Assembly: GCF_020524905.1 (NCBI RefSeq)
Contig: NZ_JAIVKI010000001.1
Span: forward strand, 558,001-622,000
Reading direction: 5' to 3'
DNA length: 64,000 bases
Origin: Microbulbifer variabilis
GTDB taxonomy: Bacteria > Pseudomonadota > Gammaproteobacteria > Pseudomonadales > Cellvibrionaceae
In this document: in pieces, positions 18,105-25,864 of the stretch
Position numbering within the stretch: position 1 is the stretch's first letter
Layout of the letters: every line of letters begins with the position of its first letter
Made by a program: the position numbers and the translations under genes
The notes under the pieces: generated by a model
The model's database searches: none
Told to the model about the DNA's origin: nothing
Seen by the model: only the letters and a program-made list of their open reading frames with translations

Positions 18105-18159
18105 TGTTACTTGAGGTAGGTCTGGGGTAACACTTCCCCTTGTTACTGGAGGTGTAACA
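18105..18159. promoter_or_regulatory. Candidate CbrB upstream activating sequence (four TGTTAC/GTAACA half-sites)
   Basis: Four exact half-sites occur in 55 bp: TGTTAC at 18105-18110, GTAACA at 18127-18132, TGTTAC at 18141-18146 and GTAACA at 18154-18159. The outer pair has 16-bp spacing and the inner pair 7-bp spacing; the last two extend to a perfect 8-bp inverted repeat CTTGTTAC/GTAACAAG. As I recall, the P. aeruginosa CbrB site at crcZ is TGTTAC-N14-GTAACA. The cluster lies roughly 120-175 bp upstream of the predicted RNA start, a normal distance for a sigma-54 enhancer. Confidence 0.75.
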
Positions 18160-18287
18160 AGAAGAGCATGGATAGCCGGCATGCTGAACATACCGTTAGG
18201 GAAGTAAATTTTTGAATCTTGGTGCCGCAGTGGGTTAACGCGGCCGGAGATAGGGGGCTCAGCCCCCACAATCCCACAATGAGGTGA

Positions 18288-19679
18288 TCAGACTTCGGCA
18301 ACGGCGCTGCGGCGGGCCTTCTTGCGGGGAATCCCCAGTTTTTGACGTCGTTCCCATAGACATTTACGGCTAACCCCTAGCTTTTTTGCCAGTTCTGTCT
18401 CGCTCATGCTGTCCTGGTGTTCGATCACGAAGCGTGCGAAGTAATCCTCTAGAGAAAGGTCCTCGCGGGGATCGGTGTGCAGGCTGCGTGGGCGGGGTTC
18501 GCCGATGGCTTCCTCCACGGGGACCAGATCCAGGTCAATATCCAGGGTTCTATGATCGATTTCCCGGCTGTCACGGTCGGTGAGGATTACCGCACGCTGT
18601 ATGGCGTTCTCCAGCTCACGCACATTACCGGGCCAAGTGTAGGTGGTGACAGCCTGTACGGCTTCAGGGGAGAGACGCAGCAGGGGACGCTCAATTTTGG
18701 TGCAGAATTTTTCCAGAAGGTGCTCTGCTAGTGCAAGGACATCGCGGCCGCGTTCGCGCAGTGGGGCCAGGGTCATTTGAACCACGTTGATACGGTAGTA
18801 AAGGTCCTCACGAAATTTGCGTTCAGCAGCGAGTTGGCGCAGGTTGCGGTGGGTGGCGGTAACCAGGCGCACATCCACCTTGCGGGACTCAATAGAGCCG
18901 ATCGGGCGCACTTCACCCTCTTGTATCACACGAAGTAGGCGGGCTTGGGCTTCCAGGGGGAGTTCACCGATTTCATCCAGAAAAAGTGTACCGCCATCAG
19001 CGGCGGCAACCAGCCCCTCACGGGCACTCTGGGCGCCGGTAAAGGCGCCTTTTTCATAGCCAAACAGTTCAGATTCGATCAGTGTCTCTGGAATGGCGGC
19101 ACAGTTGACGGAGATGAGTGGCTTGCCGGCGCGGCGGCTCTCCTCGTGGATAGCCTTGGCCACCAGTTCTTTACCGGTGCCCGTCTCACCGTGTACCAGC
19201 ACGGTGGCATCTGTGGGGGCCACCTTGTGGATGCGCCTGTAGAGTTCGCGCATAACCTGGCTGTCGCCGATCATCCCGGCGATGGTGCCCGGGTTACCTT
19301 TATCCACAGGAGCCAGAGCACGGCTCTGCTCGGCCTTGCCGATGACACGGCGAACGGTGGCGAGCATCTCATCGTGATCGAACGGCTTGGCGATATAGTC
19401 CGCAGCGCCCATGCGCATGGAGTCCACCGCGGAGCGCAGGCTGGCGTAGCTGGTCATGATCAATACCGGCACTTCACCGGCGTGTTTGAGCAAGTCGGTG
19501 CCGGGCGCACCGGGAAGGCGCAGATCTGAGATTACCAAGTCGACCTCGTTGATTCGGTACTTACTGAGGGCCTCCCGAACTGAGCCTGCTTCACTGACCT
19601 TGTATCGGTGCCGCTCTAACAGTTTGCGCAGCGCCGTTCGAATAATGGCTTCATCTTCGACGATCAGGATGTGGCTCAT
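18288..19679 (-). CDS. cbrB: Sigma-54-dependent response regulator CbrB
   Basis: The 463-aa NtrC-type activator has a receiver domain with phosphoacceptor Asp52 (LVISDLRLPGAPG) and Lys in IAKPFDHDEML. The AAA+ domain has Walker A GETGTGKE near residue 174, the sigma-54 contact loop ELFGYEKGAFTGA near residue 220, Walker B GGTLFLDEIGEL and the arginine-finger region ATHRNLRQLAAERKFREDL. The C-terminal Fis-type helix-turn-helix is TELAKKLGVSRKCLWERRQKLG. It is encoded 127 bp after cbrA and faces pcnB downstream, the same order as Pseudomonas cbrA-cbrB-crcZ-pcnB. In that genus CbrAB controls carbon/nitrogen balance and CrcZ expression. Confidence 0.93.
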   Translation of the reverse strand: MSHILIVEDEAIIRTALRKLLERHRYKVSEAGSVREALSKYRINEVDLVISDLRLPGAPGTDLLKHAGEVPVLIMTSYASLRSAVDSMRMGAADYIAKPFDHDEMLATVRRVIGKAEQSRALAPVDKGNPGTIAGMIGDSQVMRELYRRIHKVAPTDATVLVHGETGTGKELVAKAIHEESRRAGKPLISVNCAAIPETLIESELFGYEKGAFTGAQSAREGLVAAADGGTLFLDEIGELPLEAQARLLRVIQEGEVRPIGSIESRKVDVRLVTATHRNLRQLAAERKFREDLYYRINVVQMTLAPLRERGRDVLALAEHLLEKFCTKIERPLLRLSPEAVQAVTTYTWPGNVRELENAIQRAVILTDRDSREIDHRTLDIDLDLVPVEEAIGEPRPRSLHTDPREDLSLEDYFARFVIEHQDSMSETELAKKLGVSRKCLWERRQKLGIPRKKARRSAVAEV

Positions 19680-19806
19680 ATGTTACGCCTGGTTACAAAA
19701 TGCTCAATAAACGCCTAGTTTTACCCGGTCGCCGTTTCTATGCAACTCAAAAACGGAGAATCGGGTTATTTTTGCCCAGTTCCCGGCCGGTTTGCCGGCT
19801 GGATTC

Positions 19807-22767
19807 TCAACCTGCAAGGGGCAGCTGCACAGTAAATCTAGCGCCGCGGCCGGTCTCGGGGTTGGCCGGGCTCTCCAGTTCCAGCTGCCCGCCGTGCTCC
19901 TCGACAATGCTGTACACCATGGCCAGGCCAAGGCCTGTACCCTCTCCGGGTTCCTTGGTGGTGAAGAAGGGTTCCAGGATGCGCTCGCGGTGTTGGGCTG
20001 AGATGCCTGGGCCGTCATCGGTGACAGAAACGCAGGCGCACCCCCTGGCTTCGCGGCCTTCGATGAGGATGAGGCCGCCATCGGGACTGGCGTCACGGGC
20101 ATTACTGAGCAGGTTGATAAATACTTGAATCAGGCGCTGGTTGTCGCCGGGGGCGATCAGATCTGCGGGCACCGCATTTTCGAAACGCACTTCGGTTTTA
20201 TCCCGCTGCAGGGACAATAGATGTACGGCTTCCTGCACGCAGGCATAGAGGTCCACGGGCGCACGTTCACTTTCCTGGCTGCCACTGTGGGAGAAATTCA
20301 CCAGCGAGTGCACTATGCGGCTGATGCGCTGGGTCTGGCTGAGAATCTGGTCGGCGGTTTCCAGTACTTCCGGGTTGTCGCAATCAAACTGGAGGTTCTG
20401 TGCCAGGCAGGCGATGCCGGTCACCGGGTTGCCTACTTCGTGGGCGACACCGGCGGCGAGGCGTCCCACCGAGGCCAGGCGTTCGCTATGAATCAGCTCC
20501 TGTTCCAGTATCTGGGTCTCGGTGATGTCCTCAAGCAGCAACATCTGTCCATCGCCGCGCTGGTTGCGGGTCCGGCCGCTACGGCTGCGTTTCTGTCGGG
20601 TTTTGTGCAGGTTGAGCCAGTGACTGTTGCCATCGAGACTGACCTGCTGCTTGAAGCGGCTGGCATCGGTAGACTCGGCGAACTCCGCCAGCAGACTGCG
20701 CCAGGGCTCAGCCAGATATTCCAGTTTGGAGCCGATCACCTCTACAGCGGCAATGCCGGTGAGATCCTGCATGGCGTAATTCCACAGCAGTATCTCGCCA
20801 TCGCGTCCCAGGGAGCAAGCGGCCATGGGCAGCTCCTCGAGCATTTGCCGATGGTATAGGCGCAGGTTGTTCAACTCTGCGGCGAGCCCGGTGAGCTGGT
20901 GTTTGTAACGTCCAAGGCGGGTCTCGATGAGGTGAATATCCTTATTGGCCGGCTGATCGCTGTTCTGGAAGGGAAAGTGGCGATCGATAATCTGGCCGGC
21001 CAGCACCCGCCCCAGCAGTCCCGACAGGTTGGATTCGATACGGTTACGCAGTTGGCGCAAGGCGTAGGGACGGCGTTCGTCATCGGGCAGGTTGAGCTGG
21101 CTGAGGGCGCGCTTCACCTCGGTGTTGGCAGTGGCCGCTCCCAGGCTCTCCGCCAGGCGCAGGCGAAAGTCTGCTGCGGACTGCACATCGAGACCCAGAC
21201 GCAGGGCCTGGGCGATGGTGTCGTCACTGCACAGGTCAGCAGCGTATTGTTCCAGGCTGCTCGTCGAGGTGAACAGCGACAGACTGACGAACAGCAGTAT
21301 GTTGACGCCGAGCGACAGGGTGGTGATCTGGGTCCAGATGGACATTCCCAAAGGGATTTGAAGAGAAGTACCCGGCAGGGTGATGCCGGTAATCTCAAAT
21401 ACCGATGGCAGCAGTAGACCACAACCCCAGATCAGCATCCCCGCTAGAAGCCCACCAATCAGGCCGCGTCGATTGCCCCTTGGCCAGTGAATAACGGCGA
21501 AGATACCCGGCAGGAATTGCAGGGAGCCGATAAAGGCCAGCAAGGCCAGGTCCGAGAGGGGTAAACGATTGTCCAGCAGCAGGTAAAAGGCAAAGCCGGC
21601 GATAAACAGCGCGGCTATTAATGCGCGGCGCAGCCATACCAGCTGGCGGTACATATTGTCCTCTGAGTGCCAGCGGGTGCCCGGCAGCAGCCAGTGGTTC
21701 ATGACCATGGTGGACAGTGCCAGGGTCATCATTATCAGTGCGCCGGTGGCGGCGGAGAGACCGCCGATAAAGGCGAGGGTGGTCAACAGTGCCGAACCGC
21801 TGGCTCGCGGCACTGCCAGCGAGAAGTACTGCACAGGCTCGGCTACATCCAGGGCGAAACCCGCCCACATAATTGGAAAGATCGGCAGCGCCATCAGCAA
21901 CAGAAATAGCGGAAATCCCCAGCTGGCGGTGCGCAGGGCCTGGCCGGTGGGCCGCTCGGCAATACTCAAATAAAAGATGTGTGGCATGGCCACGGCGGTG
22001 GCGATAAAGACCAGCAGTAGCGTATGCGAGGAGCCCTGCTCAATGGGGGTGTAGAGCAGCTGTTGCATATCGTTGTTTTCCAGCAACCACTGGTCGAGCC
22101 CCGAAAAGCCACCGAATACACCGTAAACCGCATAGCCTCCTACCGCGGTCAGCGCCACCAGCTTAACCAGGGATTCCAGTGCCATGGCGCTGGCCAGGCC
22201 CTCACCGCGCTCGCGGGTGGCGCCATACATACTGGTAAAAACTGCCAACAATACGCAGTAGAAGAAGGCGATCAGGTTTTTGCTGGAGACACCGCTATCC
22301 GGTAGGCCCAGGGCGGCGACACTGTCCCGCGACAACAGTGCCAGGGTCTCCGACACCGCTTGGATCTGCAGAGCCACCAGCGGCAATAGTGCCAGCAGCA
22401 TAAACAGGGTGGCCAGGGTGCCCACCTGGCGGCTGTGATAGCGAAATACCAAGAGATCAGCGGGGGAGTAAAGCTGGTAGCGTTGGGCCAGGCGAGCCAG
22501 GGGTTCCAGCGCCACCGGCGCGAACAGGAACATGGCACCGGTGCCCAGGTAGTAGGCGAGCACTCCGTAACCGTATTGCCAGGCGAGGTCGACAATGCCG
22601 TAGAAGGTCCAGGCAGACAGGGAGACCCCTAGCGAGAGTACATACACCAGCGGATGGCGCACCCAGCGCGAGGGCAGCCACCCCTTGGAAGTGGCGAAAG
22701 CGACAAAGAACAGGGTGGCAATATAGGCGACCCCGATCAGGGCGATATGGGCTATCTCAAAGCTCAT
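19807..22767 (-). CDS. cbrA: Sensor histidine kinase CbrA with sodium-solute-symporter domain
   Basis: The 986-aa protein fuses an SLC5-like sodium:solute symporter domain (about residues 1-500, some 13 membrane helices, with YLGTGAMFLFAPVALEPLAR and YSPADLLVFRYHSRQVGTLA) to a cytoplasmic kinase. A PAS-like segment near 620-740 contains LGRDGEILLWNYAMQDLTGI. The HisKA box SVGRLAAGVAHEVGNPVTGI has the phosphoacceptor His near residue 775. ATP-binding boxes are LINLLSNARDASPDGG, VTDDGPGIS and FFTTKEPGEGTGLGLAM. Length and layout match Pseudomonas CbrA (about 980 aa), whose symporter domain has been linked to histidine uptake. The ATG at 22767 lies within the end of the small upstream ORF, so translation is probably coupled. 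Confidence 0.93.
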   Translation of the reverse strand: MSFEIAHIALIGVAYIATLFFVAFATSKGWLPSRWVRHPLVYVLSLGVSLSAWTFYGIVDLAWQYGYGVLAYYLGTGAMFLFAPVALEPLARLAQRYQLYSPADLLVFRYHSRQVGTLATLFMLLALLPLVALQIQAVSETLALLSRDSVAALGLPDSGVSSKNLIAFFYCVLLAVFTSMYGATRERGEGLASAMALESLVKLVALTAVGGYAVYGVFGGFSGLDQWLLENNDMQQLLYTPIEQGSSHTLLLVFIATAVAMPHIFYLSIAERPTGQALRTASWGFPLFLLLMALPIFPIMWAGFALDVAEPVQYFSLAVPRASGSALLTTLAFIGGLSAATGALIMMTLALSTMVMNHWLLPGTRWHSEDNMYRQLVWLRRALIAALFIAGFAFYLLLDNRLPLSDLALLAFIGSLQFLPGIFAVIHWPRGNRRGLIGGLLAGMLIWGCGLLLPSVFEITGITLPGTSLQIPLGMSIWTQITTLSLGVNILLFVSLSLFTSTSSLEQYAADLCSDDTIAQALRLGLDVQSAADFRLRLAESLGAATANTEVKRALSQLNLPDDERRPYALRQLRNRIESNLSGLLGRVLAGQIIDRHFPFQNSDQPANKDIHLIETRLGRYKHQLTGLAAELNNLRLYHRQMLEELPMAACSLGRDGEILLWNYAMQDLTGIAAVEVIGSKLEYLAEPWRSLLAEFAESTDASRFKQQVSLDGNSHWLNLHKTRQKRSRSGRTRNQRGDGQMLLLEDITETQILEQELIHSERLASVGRLAAGVAHEVGNPVTGIACLAQNLQFDCDNPEVLETADQILSQTQRISRIVHSLVNFSHSGSQESERAPVDLYACVQEAVHLLSLQRDKTEVRFENAVPADLIAPGDNQRLIQVFINLLSNARDASPDGGLILIEGREARGCACVSVTDDGPGISAQHRERILEPFFTTKEPGEGTGLGLAMVYSIVEEHGGQLELESPANPETGRGARFTVQLPLAG

Positions 22768-22933
22768 TCGATTTGCGCCTCCACTGGATAAAAACCGCCA
22801 GCAGGATCAGAACGAACCAGAGAATAAAGGGCCGATACCAGGCGCCAATGGGATTGATCATCCAGGTAAATATGGTGGGGGAGAACACATAGCCCACCAG
22901 CACGAGCAGAATTAGCAGGGTGCGGTTGCTCAT
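22757..22933 (-). CDS. cbrX: Small membrane protein, CbrX-like, overlapping cbrA
   Basis: A 58-codon frame runs from ATG at 22933 to TGA at 22757. It encodes MSNRTLLILLVLVGYVFS, then a short FTWMINPIGAWYRP loop, a second hydrophobic helix FILWFVLILLAVFI and a basic end QWRRKSNEL. Two membrane helices are likely. Its stop overlaps the first 11 bases of cbrA (ATGAGCTTTGA), typical of translational coupling. A small hydrophobic ORF called cbrX precedes and overlaps cbrA in Pseudomonas putida, to my recollection. The matching position, size and hydrophobicity support the same identity here. No strong ribosome site precedes the ATG. The function is unproven. Confidence 0.75.
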   Translation of the reverse strand: MSNRTLLILLVLVGYVFSPTIFTWMINPIGAWYRPFILWFVLILLAVFIQWRRKSNEL

Positions 22934-23022
22934 AGTTTGTTATGTAAATCCGCGTGGAGGGTGAAAAAATAAATGGCTGGCCGAGTGCCGGCTGGCGCAA
23001 AAATGTTAATTGCCACCAACGA

Positions 23023-23904
23023 TCAGTGCAATTGTCGGTCGCGTTTATCGACCTGATGGCGCTGCCAGCGCGCTGCAGCCCACTTGAGAATATGTTCCGG
23101 TGCCTCTTGCTCCAGGCCATCCGCAATATGGAAGCCGAGAAAATCCAATGCGGTGCAAAGGTTGCTGGCGGCTTTGCTGTCGTCAATTGCCGGTGCATGA
23201 TTTTGTTTGCTGAGTTTTTGCATCCCCCCCGGCCCCATGACCAATGGCAGGTGGCCAAAGATCGGCGCTTCGCTGCCGAGTAGGTGAAAGAGGCGGATTT
23301 GAGCGGCGGTGGTGTCGAGTAGGTCGGCACCGCGCACGATATGGGTGATGCCCTGGGCAATATCATCGACCACTACGGCCAATTGATAGGCATAGAGGCC
23401 ATCGCGGCGCTTGAGGATGGTGTCTTCGTGTACTGACTGGATTTTTGTTCCGCGCCAGATATCCTCGAAGCGTTCCTCTCCACCTGCGCAGTTCAGGCGA
23501 AGCGCGCAGGCCCCATCGTTTTTATCCTCTGCATCCCTAGTGCGGCAAACCAAGTTATTGTGACCACCGTTTTGGCGGATCTGGCTACGTGAACAGTAGC
23601 AGGCGTACAAGAGTTCTCGCTGGCGCAATTGAGAGAGGATTTCTTCGTAGTGTGCGTGGCGTTTGCTCTGCCATTCAACCGCGCCGTGCCAGTGCAACCC
23701 ATGAGATTCCAGGGTTTTCAGGATGCGAGCGGCTGCGCCGGGTTCCTCGCGAGGGGGGTCTAAGTCCTCCATACGCACGAGCCAATGTCCACCGTGAGCG
23801 AGGGCGTCCAGATAGCTGCCGAGTGCGCACACCAGCGAGCCGAAATGCAGGGGACCGCTCGGCGAGGGAGCGAAGCGACCGGTATAGGGAGTTTTACTAT
23901 TCAA
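23023..23904 (-). CDS. gluQ: Glutamyl-Q tRNA(Asp) synthetase
   Basis: GluQ (YadB) is a truncated glutamyl-tRNA synthetase that attaches glutamate to queuosine in tRNA(Asp) rather than to a tRNA end. The catalytic domain has YTGRFAPSPSGPLHFGSLV (HIGH-type motif HFGS), VRMEDLDPPREEPGAA, and the C-terminal MQKLSKQNHA (KMSKS-type). The anticodon-binding domain is absent as expected. I chose TTG at 23904, which gives the usual few residues before the YTGRF motif; a TTG at 23967 would add 21 residues. It sits directly downstream of dksA, as in E. coli and Pseudomonas. Confidence 0.94.
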   Translation of the reverse strand: MNSKTPYTGRFAPSPSGPLHFGSLVCALGSYLDALAHGGHWLVRMEDLDPPREEPGAAARILKTLESHGLHWHGAVEWQSKRHAHYEEILSQLRQRELLYACYCSRSQIRQNGGHNNLVCRTRDAEDKNDGACALRLNCAGGEERFEDIWRGTKIQSVHEDTILKRRDGLYAYQLAVVVDDIAQGITHIVRGADLLDTTAAQIRLFHLLGSEAPIFGHLPLVMGPGGMQKLSKQNHAPAIDDSKAASNLCTALDFLGFHIADGLEQEAPEHILKWAAARWQRHQVDKRDRQLH

Positions 23905-23982
23905 GGTGGTAGAGGCGGTCCCGTCGACCGCCCTGTCCAGCTGGGCGATCTGGGGTGATCGCCGCAATGCAAAGGGAAAAAA

Positions 23983-24420
23983 TCAGCCGGAAAGCTGTTT
24001 TTCCTTGATCTCAGCCAGGGTTTTGCAGTCCACGCACAGGGTTGCAGTGGGGCGCGCTTCAAGGCGGCGGATACCAATATCAACCCCACAAGCTTCACAG
24101 AAACCGTAGTCATCCTGGTCAATCAGTTCCAGGGTGGCGTCGATTTTCTTAATCAGCTTGCGCTCGCGGTCGCGGGTGCGCAATTCAAGACTGAACTCCT
24201 CTTCCTGACTCGCGCGATCGGCGGGATCGGGAAAATTTGCGGCCTCGTCTTTCATATGGGAAACGGTGCGGTCCACTTCCGCCATTAGTTCGGCCTTCCA
24301 GGCCAACAGCAAGTTGCGGAAATGCTCCTGCTGCTTCTCATTCATGTACTCTTCGCCCTTAGTCTCCTTGTAGGGCTCAAAGCCGTGCAGAGAATCGGTG
24401 CTCGCAGCAGTTTTGGGCAT
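23983..24420 (-). CDS. dksA: RNA polymerase-binding transcription factor DksA
   Basis: DksA binds the RNA polymerase secondary channel and works with ppGpp in the stringent response. The 145-aa protein (from ATG 24420) has the coiled-coil segment EVDRTVSHMKDEAANFPDPADRAS with the acidic tip Asp-Pro-Ala-Asp. The zinc finger follows: FCEACGVDIGIRRLEARP then LCVDCKTLAE, giving four Cys ligands. The usual start is preceded by GAGAGG; an in-frame GTG or ATG at 24480 would add 20 residues not found in the family. It is the promoter-proximal gene of the dksA-gluQ-cbrX-cbrAB block and divergent from sfsA. Confidence 0.96.
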   Translation of the reverse strand: MPKTAASTDSLHGFEPYKETKGEEYMNEKQQEHFRNLLLAWKAELMAEVDRTVSHMKDEAANFPDPADRASQEEEFSLELRTRDRERKLIKKIDATLELIDQDDYGFCEACGVDIGIRRLEARPTATLCVDCKTLAEIKEKQLSG

Positions 24421-24617
24421 AGTCGTTGCCTCTCTTTCTTTACGGACCCCCGATAATGGGGGCGATACCACCAAATTCAATCTAGCCTAGACCGTAATCT
24501 TTTTGGGTGATGTTTTTTTCACCTATTAAAGCAGTTGCGGTGACAGGCTAATCCTTGCCTCGGTTACCGAGACCCCCGGCGACCGAGAGCGAGGAAGCTA
24601 TCAAATCTGCGCGATTC

Positions 24618-24651
24618 GCGCCACAAATAGTTGTCTGCTATTTTGTGGCGC
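24618..24651 (+). repeat. Strong inverted repeat in the sfsA leader
   Basis: GCGCCACAAATAG at 24618-24630 pairs with CTATTTTGTGGCGC at 24638-24651, a 13-bp stem with one bulged T and a 7-nt loop. It ends 24 bp before the sfsA start in the dksA-sfsA divergent region. There is no T tract, so it is not a terminator on either strand. It could be an operator or a leader hairpin. Confidence 0.6.
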
Positions 24652-24675
24652 CAAAATGTACAAGAGTGCCAGCCA

Positions 24676-25374
24676 GTGAAGTTTTCCCCACAGCTACAAA
24701 AGGCCACCCTGCTGCGCCGATACAAGCGTTTCCTTGCCGATGTGGAGACGGTGGATGGCGAGATGTTTACCATTCACTGCCCAAATACCGGCTCTATGAA
24801 AAACTGTTGGGTTGAAGGGGGCGCCTGCTGGTACTCGGACTCGGGTAATCCCAAGCGCAAGTACCGCCACACGCTGGAAATCTGCACAACTCCAGATGGT
24901 GCTCTGGCCGGGGTCAATACCGGGCGTGCCAATGCCCTAGTAGAAGAGGCGATCCACTCCGGTGTGGTCAGTGAACTGCAAGGGTATGAATCTCTGCGCC
25001 GTGAAGTGCGTTACGGCGACGAAAACAGCCGTATCGATTTTCTATTGTCCGGTGATGCTGGCGACTGCTATGTGGAGGTCAAGAATGTCACTTTGGCAGA
25101 TGGAGCGCGCGGTTATTTTCCCGATGCGGTGAGCTCCCGCGGTGCTAAGCACCTGCGCGAGTTGCAGAAGCTGGCTGAATGTGGCGTGCGCGCGGTGCTT
25201 TTTTACTGTGTGCAGCACAGCGGCATTGAGAGCGTGGAGGCGGCCAGAGAAATTGACCGGGCTTATGCAGATGCACTTGATAGTGCTTTATCTGCCGGTG
25301 TGCAGGTGCTTGCTTACAAAGCACAGATGAGCGCCGCTGAAATCGTGCTCAGTGAGGCTTTGCCATTTCGCTGA
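24676..25374 (+). CDS. sfsA: SfsA family DNA-binding/sugar fermentation stimulation protein
   Basis: The 232-aa protein is a clear SfsA homologue: MKFSPQLQKATLLRRYKRFL at the start, the OB-like NTGSMKNCWVEGGACWYSD region, RRHTLEICTTPDG-type core, and the nuclease-fold-like RIDFLLSGDAGDCYVEVKNV with conserved Asp/Glu/Lys. E. coli SfsA was described as a DNA-binding protein affecting maltose genes; its biochemical role remains unsettled. GTG at 24676 is chosen because it restores the family N-terminus; an upstream ATG at 24631 adds unrelated residues. The gene is transcribed divergently from dksA. Confidence 0.93.
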   Translation: MKFSPQLQKATLLRRYKRFLADVETVDGEMFTIHCPNTGSMKNCWVEGGACWYSDSGNPKRKYRHTLEICTTPDGALAGVNTGRANALVEEAIHSGVVSELQGYESLRREVRYGDENSRIDFLLSGDAGDCYVEVKNVTLADGARGYFPDAVSSRGAKHLRELQKLAECGVRAVLFYCVQHSGIESVEAAREIDRAYADALDSALSAGVQVLAYKAQMSAAEIVLSEALPFR

Positions 25375-25385
25375 GAGAAGTTAAT

Positions 25386-25424
25386 TTTATTGGCTGGGCG
25401 GAATTCTCCCAGCCAATAAATTTT
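25386..25424. terminator. Bidirectional terminator between sfsA and the Rieske gene
   Basis: TTTATTGGCTGGG at 25386-25398 and CCCAGCCAATAAA at 25408-25420 form a perfect 13-bp stem with a 9-nt loop, followed by TTTT on the plus strand. It lies between convergent genes and touches the stop of the Rieske gene. Confidence 0.85.
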
Positions 25425-25767
25425 ATTCCGGCAGTAGGGCATAAAGACCGTCTTGAGCGTATTCCACTGGCACAGGCGTGAGAGAATCCCCGGTGCAGGG
25501 ACCGGCAATACATTCGCCGGTTTCGATGGTGAACAGCGCTCCGTGGGATGCACATTGGATCAATGCGCCATCGGGATCGAGAAACTGGTCTTCCTGCCAG
25601 TCGAGATTGATACCGCGATGGGGGCAGGTGTTTTTATAGGCGAATACCTCGCCCCCTTTCATTACCGCAAACACATTGTCGGTGCCGGCGGCGGTATCGC
25701 CGAGGGCAAAGCCTTTAGATTGTCCTTCCGTTAACTCATCGTAACGACACAGGAAGTATTTCTGCAT
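25423..25767 (-). CDS. Rieske [2Fe-2S] domain protein
   Basis: The 114-aa protein is a stand-alone Rieske ferredoxin. The cluster ligands are visible as CPHRGINLDWQ near residue 47 and CASHGALFTIETGECIAGPC near residue 72, giving the C-X-H...C-X2-H pattern. There is no signal peptide or membrane anchor, so it is probably a soluble cytoplasmic electron carrier. Similar proteins serve oxygenases or have no known partner; no oxygenase gene is adjacent. It converges on sfsA and is upstream-neighboured by an HtrA protease gene about 100 bp away. Confidence 0.9.
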   Translation of the reverse strand: MQKYFLCRYDELTEGQSKGFALGDTAAGTDNVFAVMKGGEVFAYKNTCPHRGINLDWQEDQFLDPDGALIQCASHGALFTIETGECIAGPCTGDSLTPVPVEYAQDGLYALLPE

Positions 25768-25864
25768 AACTGGTCGGCCTTAGGCGCAATTATTTATTGG
25801 TTAATAAGGCGCGCCCTCCCAGATATGTTGATTTGGGGAGAAACGCGCTGAATTCTGCCCCTGC

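Noticed and set aside
18252..18266. GGGGGC/GCCCCC hairpin just after the cbrB stop
   Set aside because: The stem is GC-rich but lacks a T tract on the minus strand, so I do not call it a terminator; read-through from cbrB into the sRNA locus remains possible.
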